A DNA stretch of 64,000 nt from Microglena sp. YARC (lineage: Eukaryota; Chlorophyta; Chlorophyceae; Chlamydomonadales; Chlamydomonadaceae): assembly GCA_022414725.1 (NCBI GenBank), contig CM039464.1, forward strand, positions 4,376,805 to 4,440,804. The letters run 5' to 3'. The notes beneath the pieces are model-generated. The model did no database searches. It saw only the letters and a program-made list of their open reading frames with translations, and was not told the DNA's origin. A program made the position numbers and the translations under genes. Positions within the stretch are counted from its first letter, which is position 1. Every line of letters begins with the position of its first letter. Below, one piece after another: positions 19,951 to 29,742 of the stretch.

Positions 19951-20510
19951 GAAAATGGAGCTCCGCATCACCGTGCTCGAAAGCAGGTTGACAGTGAAGG
20001 ACAGTGGTGTGTGTGTGGACAGTGTGGGCAGTGTGCGTGTGGGTGGGTGGGTGGGGGGGGGGGGGAGGGGGGGGGGGGAGGCTCCGCAAGATATTATACA
20101 CGCAAGATATTTTAGAATATGGAAGTAGCCCTGATAATAGTGCCACCTTTTTACTTTGCCTGATGTCAGAACAGTAGACTACATGGCCTCCTGCTGCCCA
20201 GAATGTGTTACCTGGAACAGGCTCTCCACTGCCCCCCACCCCCCCACCCACCCACCCACCCGCCCGGCCCCTCCCCCATTCCCCCCCCCCTACACCCTGG
20301 CCCCCGCCCCCATTCCCCCCCACCCCTGATAATAGTGCTTGCTTGATGGGGGAATCTCTATGTCATCCCCAGCCCAGACCCAGCCTCCCAGCCCAGTCCC
20401 AGCCCAGCCCAGCCCCAGCTTAGACCCATCTCCCTCATCAAAACCCGGTTGCCTGCCCCCCCCCACCCACCCACCCGCCCCACCCAATATGGAAGTAGTG
20501 CTGATAATAG
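19950..20510. repeat. G-run/C-run tracts and CCCAGCCC repeats with possible exon remnant
   Basis: G runs at 20,045-20,080, C-run/CACC tracts at 20,230-20,330, and a CCCAGCCCAG subrepeat at 20,370-20,430. Between them (20,105-20,215) the minus strand is open (GHVVYCSDIRQSKKVALLSG) and resembles the coding-like units of the next array, so it may be a real exon. Its splice sites are not clear. Confidence 0.5.
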
Positions 20511-21345
20511 TGCTTGCTTAATGCAATGTTGCCTTTCTTTTTCAAAGGATTTATTTGAAAAAAACGGTTGTTGTGGAGCGGGCTGGTCAGGTTTATATGC
20601 AGAAATAAATGTAATGAGTGCTGACAAAAATGCTTGCTTGGTGCAATATTGCCTTTCTTTTTCTAAGGATTTGTTTGAAGAACCCGGTTGTCGTGGAGCG
20701 GGCTGGTTAGGTTTATATACATGGATAAATTAAATGAGTGCTGACAAGAGTGCTTGTTTGGTGCAATATTGCCTTTCTTTTTCTAAGGATTCGTCTGAAG
20801 AACCCGGTTGTTGTAGAGCGGGTTTGACAGGTTTATATGCAGAAATAAATGAAATTTGTGCTGACAAAAATGCTTGCTTGATACAATATTCCCTTTCTTC
20901 TTCCAAGGTTTATTTGAAAAACCCGGTTGTTGTAGAGCGGGCTTGACAGGTTTATATGCAGAAATAAATGTAATGAGTGCTGACAAAAATGCTTGCTTGG
21001 TGCAATATTGACTTTCTTTTTCTAAGGACTTGTTTGAAAACCCCGGTTGTCGTAGAGCGGGCTTGACAGGTTTATATGCAGAAATAAATTAAATGAGTGC
21101 TGACAAAAATGCTTGCTTGGTGCAACATTGCCTTTCATTTTCTAAGGATTTATTTGAAAACCCCGGTTGTCGTAGAGCGGGCTTGACAGGTTTATATGCA
21201 GAAATAAATTAAATGAGTGCTGACAAATGCTTGCTTGATGCTAGTGCTTGCTTGATGCAACATTGCCTTTCTTTTTCTGAGGATTCGTTGGAAGACCCCA
21301 CCCGTAAGTCGTGAAGCGAACTTGTCTTGGGCCAACAATGGCATG
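20510..21345 (-). repeat. About 118-bp coding-like tandem array, seven to eight copies
   Basis: Units contain minus-strand TTAGAAAAAGAAAGGCAATA and CACCAAGCAAGCA, encoding FKQILRKRKAILHQA-like peptides, followed by AT-rich AATTTATTTCTGCATATAAA. The highest-coordinate copy (21,245-21,345) reads on into DKFASRLTGGVFQRIL and may be the genuine exon. No clear donor is visible, so exon limits are unresolved. Confidence 0.65.
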
Positions 21346-21385
21346 TCCATGACAATGTAATGTAATGTCCTGTCATCTCTTATCT

Positions 21386-21452
21386 TGTATTGTATTGCAT
21401 TGTATTGTATTGTATTGTATTGTATTGTATTGTATTGTATTGTATTGTATGT
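21386..21452. repeat. (TATTG)n pentanucleotide microsatellite
   Basis: About 13 copies of TATTG with one substitution. It is followed by GT-rich sequence to 21,570. Confidence 0.95.
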
Positions 21453-21572
21453 AATGCATAATAGTATATAATACAATGTGATTGTGTGGGGGGTGGGGCG
21501 AGGCGGGTGGGTATGTGTGTGTGCGAGTTTATGTGTGTGTTTGTGTGGTGGTGGTGGTGTGTGTGGTATAAT

Positions 21573-22237
21573 ATTCTCACTCACCCCTCTTCAAGAGTGC
21601 CCACCAATGTAATGTAATACACGACATGATACAATGTAATGTATTATATTCTCACTCACCCCTCTTCAAGAGTACCCACCAATGTAATGTAATACACAAC
21701 ATGATACAATGTAATGTATTATATTCTCACTCACCCCTCTTCAAGAGTGCCCACCAATGTAATGTAATATACAACATGATACAACGTAATGTATTATATT
21801 CTCACTCACCCCTCTTCAAGAGTGCCCACCAATGTAATGTAATACACAACATGATACAATGTAATGTATTATATTCTCACTCAGCCCTCTTCAAGAGTGC
21901 CCACCAATGTAATGTAATACACAACATGATACAATGTAATGTATTATATTCTCACTCACCCCTCTTCAAGAGTGCCCACCAATGCAATGTAATACACAAC
22001 ATGATACAATGTAATGTATTATATTCTCACTCACCCCTCTTCAAGAGTGCCCAGCAAGTGTGAGCTCCTCACATCGTTGCGATTCACATCAGATATTGCC
22101 TCATGCACCTTCACCTCCTTTCTCACTCACCCCTCATCAAGAGTGCCCACCAATGTCATGTAATGTAAGACGGAATAGAATACGATGCAATGGAATGTAC
22201 AACATGACACAATGTAATGTATTATATTCTCACTCAC
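21573..22237 (-). repeat. About 76-bp array from the 3' edge of the 22.2-kb exon with GTGAGTGAG donor
   Basis: Copies near 21,573, 21,648, 21,724, 21,799, 21,875, 21,950 and 22,026 each repeat minus-strand CACTCTTGAAGAGGGGTGAG plus about 50 bp of AT-rich intron (ATGTAATGTATTATATT). The copy at 22,029-22,128 includes about 60 bp more of exon sequence. Confidence 0.9.
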
Positions 22238-22388
22238 CCCTCTTCAAGAGTGCCTAGCAAGTGTGAGCTCCTCACATCGTTGCGGTTCACATCGGATATT
22301 GGCTCATGCACCTTCACCTCCTTTCTCAGCTTTATCAGCACGTCTTTCAACTTTTCATCAGACTCTGCCCAATCGGTACCACAGAGAC
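22238..22388 (-). CDS. Internal exon of an unrecognised minus-strand protein
   Basis: This 151-bp exon lies between acceptor CTTGGGCAG (before 22,388) and donor GAAGAGGG|GTGAGTG (after 22,238). It encodes LCGTDWAESDEKLKDVLIKL, RKEVKVHEPISDVNRND and a SSHLLGTLEEG-like tail, a mostly helical hydrophilic segment. I recognise no family. It is the most upstream exon I can define in the minus-strand set. Its 3' edge forms the 76-bp array downstream and its 5' edge is repeated about nine times upstream. Confidence 0.65.
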
Positions 22389-22439
22389 CTGCCCAAGAAG
22401 TTAGTGTGTATGAGTAAGCTTGGAGTATGTGTGTGTATG

Positions 22440-23680
22440 AGTGAGCTTGGAGTCTTTCAACTTTTCATCGGACTCTGTCCAATCGGTTCCTCATAGACCT
22501 GCTTAAGTAGAAAGTGTGTATGAGTGAGCTTGGATTACTATAAAACTGTTGCATCCTTGCAAAACTTCTTATCGGACTCCCTCCAATCAAAACCACAGAG
22601 ACCTGCTCAAGTAGATAGTGTGTATGAGTGAGCTTGCATTACTATACAACTGTTGCATGCTTGCAAAACTTTGTATCTGTCTCCCTAAAATACACAACTT
22701 CTTATCGTACTCCCTCCAATCAGACTTGCACAAGTAGGTAGTGTGTACGAATAAGCTTGGATTATTATTATACAACTGCTGCATTATTGCAAAACTTTGT
22801 GTCGGTCTCCTTCCAATCAAAACCACAGAGACCTGCTCAAGTAGATAGTGTGTATGAGTAAGCTTGGGATATTACTATAAACCTGTTGCATTATTGCAAA
22901 ACTTTGTATCTGTCTCCCTAAAATACAAAACTTCTTATCGTACTACCTCCAATCAGACTTGCACAAGTAGGAAGTGTGTATGAGTAAGCTTGGAGTATTA
23001 TTATACAACCGCTGCATTATTGCAAAACTTTGTGTCGGTCTCCGTAAAATTAGAACCACAGAGACCCGTGCAAGTAGATTGTGTGTATGAGTGAGCGTTG
23101 AGTGTTAGGTGTGGTTTGGCACAAAGAGACCCTGCTCGTGTTCCTTGCGTGTATGAGTGAGCGTTGAGTGTTAGGTGTGGTATGGCACAAAGAGACCCTG
23201 CTCGTGTTCCTTGCGTGTATGAGTGAGCGTTGAGTGTTAGGTGTGGTATGGCACAAAGAGAACTGCAGCCTACTTCCAACACTTCATCATACGCCGTCCA
23301 ACCGGAGCCAAAGAGACTCTGCTCGTGTTCCTGCGTGTATGAGTGAGCGTTGAGTGTTAGGTGGGGTATGGCACAAAGAGAACTGCAGCCTAATTTCAAG
23401 TGCAGCCTACTTTCAACTGTTCATCATACGCCTGACCCAAGAGCGGGGGCATGCGGGGTGCACATCTGAACTTGAACTTGGTTACATGGCTTCAGCAGCC
23501 CAGGCAGTAAAGAAAGAGTGGGAGGTGGGGAGGTTGGATTGGATTGAATTGTTGAACATGGGTTTTCGGCCAACTTGAACTTGGTTACATGGCTCCAGCC
23601 AACTCTGAGCTGCTCACCGTCTTCCAGTTCAAACTTTGCTCAATCGGAGCCAAAGAGACCCCACTCATGTTCCTTGCGTG
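22440..23680 (-). repeat. About nine copies of the 5' edge of the 22.2-kb exon with acceptor
   Basis: Minus-strand copies of AG plus GTCTCTGTGGTTTTGATTGG and a DWRESDKKF-like coding stretch recur near 22,450, 22,560, 22,680, 22,790, 22,925, 23,035, 23,285, 23,400 (partial) and 23,640. Units of about 110-125 bp also carry GTGTATGAGTGAGC. A shorter repeat (GTTGAGTGTTAGGTGTGG, period about 67) lies at 23,085-23,260. Confidence 0.8.
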
Positions 23681-23686
23681 TATGAG

Positions 23687-23864
23687 TAGGGAACGGCAAA
23701 TCATATGATGTTGACCAAAGAGGAGTATGATATCATATGATATCATACAAATTTCATATGATTTAATATCATATGATATGATGCCCCAGGCCAAAGTTAG
23801 CTAGTCAGACCGCTGGCATCATATGATGACATGATATCATATGATATCATAATGCCGATCCCTA
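23687..23864. mobile_element. hAT-like MITE, 178 bp
   Basis: Terminal inverted repeats TAGGGAACGGCA and (reverse complement of the right end) TAGGGATCGGCA match at 11 of 12. They are flanked by TGTATGAG (23,679-23,686) and CGTATGAG (23,865-23,872), an 8-bp duplication with one mismatch. An 8-bp duplication and TAGGG ends are typical of hAT elements. The interior is dominated by ATATCATATGATAT palindromes. The insertion interrupts a unit of the edge-copy array, whose empty form (GTGTATGAGTGAGC) is visible nearby. Confidence 0.8.
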
Positions 23865-23939
23865 CGTATGAGTGAGCGCTGAGTGTTGGGTGTGTGATGG
23901 CACTTATAGAACTTATACACACAGACAATTCAACCCCAC

Positions 23940-24640
23940 TGCTGACTGAGCCACGCACTATATACACACACTACCCCTGGACATCCATCCATGACTATAC
24001 CCTCGCCCATGATCATGCCCACACACATGCACATGCCTAGATACCCACACACATGCCCATGGCCAAGATTTTATTCCGATACTCATGCCCATCCATCCAT
24101 CCATGCCTATGCCCTCGCCCTTGCCACAACTGCATACCCACCTACATGCTATTGTCCATAACTGCATGCCCATACCTACACGTCCACCCACATGGACATA
24201 CCTAGATGCCCATACACATGCACATGGCCAAGATTTTATTCCCATACCCATACCCATGCCCATCCAACCACCCATGCCTATGCCCTCGCCTATGCCATGA
24301 CTGCATACCCACCTACATGCTAGTTTCCATAACTGCATGCCCATACCTACACGCCTACCCACATGCACATGCCTAGATGCCTACACAAATGCCCATTGCC
24401 TTGATTGTATTCCCATACCCATGCCCATCCATCCATCCATGCCTATGCCCTCAACCATGTCCATGTCTATAACTGTATGCCCACCTACATGCTCATGCCC
24501 ATTACTTCTTGCACATACCTACACGCCCAATATCTGAAAGCACATGTCCATCACTGCATGCTCATGCTCTTACCTATGATTAAATGCACGTGCATATGCA
24601 CATACACATGCTCACATGCCCCATGCCCATGCCCATGACA
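23940..24640. repeat. CCCAT/CACATGCC minisatellite, period about 115 bp
   Basis: Repeats of ATGCCCATCCATCCATCC, ATGGCCAAGATTTTATTCCC and CCTACACGCCCACCCACATG form about four diverged units. Confidence 0.85.
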
Positions 24641-25183
24641 TAGACAATGTACCAGGACAGCTCAAGCTCGCAACTTTTCTGCACCCCAGGCCACAAGTGT
24701 TGACTTCTAATGATTTGGACCAAGACCGTCAACCTTGTCAACACTCTGACCACTGGTATTCGCGATTTCAAAAAACGCACATGTAGGAGGACAGCCTGCT
24801 AGTGATTTTCTGGTGGATTTCTTGTCAGTGGGGCGCAAATATCTTGTCATTCCATCGACGGAGCTTTTCAGGAGCCAGGCCGGGTGGGATGGTGTCGCTG
24901 CGACTGGCGCTACAGCGCTGAATTGCGTTCACGGACAGGTTTGTTTGAGAGAGTGGAAAATATGTTTCGTTATTGGAAGGATGCGTAGGATGTCGATACT
25001 GCCGAAGATGATGGGCAGCCTGAAAGGCTAGAGCCAGGTAACCAAGGTCAAGGTCAAGTCCAGCGTTGTATGAACGCAATTCTCCGTCTCAACGAGGGCG
25101 AGGGACGGCGAGGGAGGCCCTTCCTTTCTGAAGACTGAAGACTTTCGAGCTGAAACTTTGTTGAGAAGACCCGATTCGGTTTC
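24640..25183. other. Unassigned sequence flanking copia element 1
   Basis: Balanced composition without tandem repeats. The plus strand is open at 24,813-25,031 (FLSVGRKYLVIPSTELFRSQ) and the minus strand at 24,825-25,079; neither product is recognised. Because LINE remnants begin just beyond the other end of element 1 (43,200 onward), this may be the upstream part of the same LINE. That link is a guess. Confidence 0.3.
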
Positions 25184-25502
25184 TATCAGCTTGTAAGCAC
25201 TCCGTAGAGTGGACAGAGATGCTTGCGTGAAGCAGACGCGCCAATCTATACACGGAGACGAGAATAACGTTACAAGGACAGGAGAGCCATCAAGGGGCAC
25301 CAGAGGAGGAAGGAGCGGCAGCCAGTACCCTGATCAGGGTACAGGCTATACAGTCCGTGTCAGGAGAACCGGTGACGCAGTCCACAGGAAGCTGTCACTA
25401 CGGGAAGCTGTCACAGTACTGTCAGGGCCGATAGTTCTAAGGGAGTACACAAGGAGTCACCAAGACATAAAACAAATGAGAGCACCGCTATTCATGCTGA
25501 TA
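25184..25502 (-). repeat. 3' LTR of copia element 1
   Basis: 319 bp, TATCAGC...GCTGATA ends. It differs from the 5' LTR at one base (ACATAAAAC versus ACACAAAAC). A purine-rich AGGTGGAG tract abuts it on the coding strand at about 25,503-25,510 and recurs 45 bp further in. Confidence 0.95.
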
Positions 25503-25818
25503 CTCCACCTATGACGCAGGTGACATACAATACTAGTACTCCACCTATGGCACTGGGGACATAGAACTATATGTAACAAAGATAAAAAAAAAAAAAAAAA
25601 AAACTCCGAATGAACGAGAGAACCTCAAATGAACCCCAAAGGGGGGAAAGGAAGGAATGAGACGAGGCAAAAAACCAAAGTTTGCCAAGTGGATAAAAGA
25701 GGACAAACTAAATATCAAAGTCGGGTAACAACGGTATAGAAAACCCGATCCGGGAATAGGAACCTAATGCCAATCAATGATAACTAAAAAACGCAAATGT
25801 AACCAGGAAAAAAAAATC

Positions 25819-27265
25819 CTAAGGAGAAGCGGTCATTCCGAACATGCGGATGAACCGCCAGAACACAGCAGGATCAAGGGGCTTGGTGAAGGGGTCAGCA
25901 CAGTTGTCCTTAGTGTTAACATAGGCAACATCCAGTGAACCATCCTCCACCAGCTCCTTGATATAGTGATGGATGGCATCAATGTGCTTGTTGCGAGGGA
26001 GCAGCTGCCAGTCATTGGCCCAGCTCAAGGACCCCAAGTTGTCACCCTGAATGGTAACCAGGTCACAAGGCAAGCCCAGATCAACTCTCAACTTCTTCAA
26101 CCATTGCACCTCCCTGGCAGTCTGAGACAGGGCCTGATACTCTGCCTCACTAGAGCTAATGGCAACAGTGGGCTGCCTCTTGCTCATCCAGTTCACAAGA
26201 CTGCCCCCAGCAAGCACAGCATAGCCGTCTGAGATCTCCTGTCAGACGCATCATCAGCAAAGGATGAGTCACTAAAGACAGTGAAAGAGAACTCAGGGCT
26301 GTGAGTGTAATTGAGTCCCAGGTGGGAATGTTCTCTCAAATACAAAAGCAAGCGCTTGGCTGCCCCCCAAAGGGGAGCAGTGGGGTGAGCAGAAAACCTG
26401 GACAGGTAGCTGACAGCAAAAGAAATATCAGGTCTGGTGCAGGTAGCCAGATATAGCAAAGCACCGACAAGAGAGAGGTACTGGCTATTAGAGGCCAGGG
26501 GCTCTCCAGGAGGGTCAGTGATAGTGCACTTGGCCATGGGAACGGAAAACTTGGGCTTGGCTGCAGCAGTGAGACCAAACTGCTCCACCAGCTCAACAAT
26601 GTAGGAATGCTGGGAGAGGTGGACTTTGACACACCTGCCATCAGAGTCAAGGGTAAAGTCCATGTCCAATGAGAGAAACTGAACCGGTACACCCATTTCT
26701 TTGACCTCCCAGCCAGCAGCTTCCATTTTCTTGATCAGTAAGGCATACAAAGCCAGATCACTAAAAGCACAGATGAAATCATGAACATAGGTCAGGACAT
26801 AGCTCCACCCACCAAAAGAATCCCTCCTAAAATACAGAGCAGGTTCTGCCTTACACATAGTAAACCCATGTGCAACCAAAACCCGCTTGACATCCATGCT
26901 CCAAGCCCTGGGTGCCTGCTTCAAACCATAAAGGGACTTGATCAGCTTGCACACAAGGGGAACACCGTTAGGACCAAGTACTGTAAAGCCCTCAGGCTGG
27001 TGGCAGTACAGGTCCAGACCAGGTTCCAGCTTTGCATTCAAAAATGCAGTCTTGATATCCAGCTGCCGAACAAACATTTTCTTATGAGTGATGGCAGCCA
27101 GGAGTACCCTCAGACCTGCTTTAGAGGAGACGGGGGCATATACATCATGGAAGTCCAGCCCAGGACGCTGGAGAAAACCTCGTACCACAAACCGTGCCTT
27201 AAAACGCACAGATCCATCAACTCCAGACTTCTTCACAAATAACCACCTGCCAGACAGAATCTTTT
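25819..27265 (-). pseudogene. pol: Element 1 pol, 3' part: reverse transcriptase and RNase H
   Basis: On the minus strand the reading enters from the element 2 insertion (after TPQPF at 34,174-34,190), continues RQKILSGRWLFV, then the copia RT block (KARFVVRGFLQRPGLDFHDV, LDIKTAFLNA, YGLKQAPRAW). The catalytic box reads YVHD (His codon at 26,781-26,783) where element 2 has YVDD. RNase H follows with VFSDSSFADD and SSSEAEYQALS, ending ...RMFGMTASP. A one-base deletion near 26,220 breaks RNase H into two frames. The active-site change is a real substitution, not a homopolymer indel, so loss of polymerase activity is likely. Confidence 0.9.
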
Positions 27266-27270
27266 GCCTA

Positions 27271-27637
27271 TATCAGCATGAATTGCGTTGCTCTCACGCG
27301 TTTTATGACTTGGTGACTACTTCTGTACTCCCTTAGAACTATCGGTCCTGACAGTACTGTGACAGCTTCCCGTACTGACAGCTTCCCGCAGACTGTGTCA
27401 TCCTTTGAGTGACTCAGTGGTGACAGCTTCCTGTCAGCTAGGTTACCGTTGCATCTCTATGTGGATATACCTGACTTAGGTTCTAGTTAGGTTATAGTCA
27501 ACGGTCTCTTCCACCACTGGTGCCCCTTGATGGGTCTCCAGTGCTTGTAAAGCTATTCTCGTCTCTGTGTATAGATTGGCGCGTCTGTCTCCGCTGCATA
27601 CATCTCTGTCCACTCTTAGAAGTGATTATAGCTGATA
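27271..27637 (+). repeat. 5' LTR of copia element 2
   Basis: 367 bp, TATCAGC...GCTGATA termini. It contains three copies of GACAGCTTCC about 20-50 bp apart that may be regulatory. It would hold the promoter; no clear TATA box is identified. Confidence 0.95.
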
Positions 27638-27652
27638 GGTTACGGGCTTCAT
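27638..27652 (+). promoter_or_regulatory. Putative primer-binding site of element 2
   Basis: GGTTACGGGCTTCAT directly abuts the LTR. It is conserved as GGTTACGGGCTCC in element 1 (about 42,817-42,829, minus) and diverges to GGTTATACGGCCC in element 3. It resembles the GGTTATGGGCCC-type site by which Drosophila copia pairs with an internal part of initiator tRNA-Met (from memory). The host tRNA is not available to confirm. Confidence 0.5.
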
Positions 27653-27674
27653 CTCTTTCTACCACTGCTTTATA

Positions 27675-29742
27675 ATGCAACTTCCTCGTGGGCCTCCTGC
27701 CGGCTTCGAGAAGCTTACCCCACAGAATGGTTTGTCTTGGTCGCGTGGTATGGAGAGCGTCATTATCTCTAATGGCTGCGACCGGATTCTTCCTTTCAAG
27801 ATCCGTGTTCCCACGGATTGGCTTGATGATTGTGCGCCAGCGGCCTCTGCTGCCTTAGATGAGTCTCCTTTCCGCCATCATGGAAGCCATCCCCCCCAGC
27901 CATCCCACCATTTCTCTCCCTCCTTCTCCTCTTATCCAACGCCTCCGTCCTGAGGTAGAGGATATTCTGATGCGTCTATGCTGTGTCTCGACACAGATCA
28001 TCAAGTACAGGAGTTCTCCTCCGCCTGCTGATGCTCGCTTCTCCTATGACCATGCTGATCTTGCTCGTCATAAGCATGGAGATGGTTACTACACTGACAA
28101 CACTGAGGATGACGACGAAGAGGCAGATCTACCGAGTAGTGACTTCGGTGGAGTTTCTCCCTCCTCTGCCACTCGTGTCTTTGATTCTCCAGTGTTTGAG
28201 CATCCACTGGCGCCTCCTCCTCCTGTCTTGAGGCCTCCGTCTGCTCCTCCTGTTCCACCGTCTGGTGGCTACAACACTCGGTCTCGCGAGACTGCTGCTG
28301 CGAGTGTCTCCAGCGCTGCTGCTGACCCTCCCTGGAGCCACCTCCACTTCCACCAGTGGATCTGCCCCCTTCCCCTTCTCCTTTTCCTCCCCCTTGCCGC
28401 TTTACCCTACTCGCTCACTGGGATGCTTATCCTGGGAGCACCTGCTTGATGGCTCCCGTCCTATGACCATGGATGTGCGGATGTCCCGCCTTGTTCGCCA
28501 GGAGCAGAATGCTGGTGACTCTTTGGACCGCACTTTGTACGGTAGGATGGATCAGGCGGCCACTAGGGCTAATGTAAATCAGAAGGGGGATCCGCGGGTG
28601 ATGATTTTCTCTGAGTTGGGCCATGCTAGCCGTGCTTTTCTCGGCCTGTGCAGGCGGGTATTTCCTACCCTCGTCCTGGTGGTGCAACCTTTGGTGGATC
28701 TGGTGTTAGAAATGCGAATCTTCGCAAGTACCAGTTTGTTTCAGTCCCTCTCAGCTTTGTTCCTCCTAGGCCAGATTTCGAGCTACTTGTGCGTGTTGCG
28801 AGTTCCTTGGGTGAGATTAGAAACCTTGATGACCAGCGTGCGTATGATGCTGGCATCGCTGCTGAGTACTTTCTGGCTGTTCGCGCGATGTATGATGTTT
28901 CGCCGGCTTCCCCTGCTGCATCACCACCGGCCTCTCCTAGTCAGTCTCGTGTAGATCCTGCCCTGTTAGGATTTAGTACCCTGCCCCTTGCGCGCCAGGA
29001 GTTCATGTGTCTCACGATGATGCTAGCAAACATGACGGAACCGATGGTACAGGTCTATCAGGATTTTGCTACACCTCGCGATATCTTTGTGCATATCAAG
29101 AGGCAGCATTCTGATACCCTTGCTGCTCGTGTCCCCCTCATGCTTGTTGAGCTTCGTAGTGTAACTATGAACAATTCTGAACCTGTAGACGTGTTCTTCC
29201 GCAGGGTGCGGCAGTTGTGTACTGACCTTCGCAGTGCGGGATACCCGCAACCGCAACGTCACGCGATGCACACGATTATCAATGGCATCACTCACCCTCG
29301 CTTCGATTCGCTGCGCCTACAATTTGGTTTCGAGCTGTACCAGAACAAAACTGTTGATTACTGGACCTGTCTTGCAGCATATAGATCATTAGATTTTTTG
29401 AATGTGTCTCTCCCCAGGTCTGATCCAAGGCATCCTGGTTGGTCCCGTGACTCTCCCCCAGTCCCTGCCCATGCTGCCATCCAGCGTGGCCGGGGGTCTG
29501 GTTCTCAGAGTTCCGGGGCTCCCAAGAGGCACTTGGATTGCACTTGGGGCCCCTGTCCTTCCAAAACGACCCACTCGGAGGACCGTTGCTGGACGAAGCA
29601 TCCGCACCTGAAAAGGTCCAAGCCTGGTGTACCGGGCGGTGAACCCGTGCCCATTGCCTTGGCACTTCCAGGTTCGTTGACTCGCCGGCAGTTGTCCTCC
29701 TTGCAGGCTCAGATTGATGGGTATGCCATGTCCAAGAACTAG
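27675..29742 (+). pseudogene. gag: Element 2 gag (frameshifted)
   Basis: Starts MQLPRGPPAGFEKL at 27,675 and ends ...GYAMSKN TAG at 29,740-29,742. Comparison with element 1 gag shows breaks near 27,855 (one extra T), 28,330 and 28,645; the last frame, 28,648-29,742, encodes the C-terminal 364 residues. These include the LDDQRAYDAG capsid-like segment, RQLCTDLRSAG, and a zinc knuckle-like C-TWGP-C-PSKTT-H-SEDR-C (spacing CX4CX5HX4C, shorter than the usual CX2CX4HX4C). Gag should form the particle that packages element RNA. The TAG is in frame with pol. Confidence 0.9.

Noticed and set aside
24813..25079. Opposing short frames near the left edge of copia element 1 as genes
   Set aside because: No family recognised and no splice signals; kept as unassigned sequence only.
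27498..27680. Small frames inside the copia LTRs and leaders (also 34,029, 35,151, 39,088, 42,855)
   Set aside because: They read LTR or antisense sequence shared by all copies; not genes.
29740..29742. Genome-wide reassignment of UAG to an amino acid as the reason for the gag-pol UAG
   Set aside because: UAG also terminates pol in elements 1 and 2 at the expected C-terminus, so reassignment is less likely than readthrough, though not excluded.
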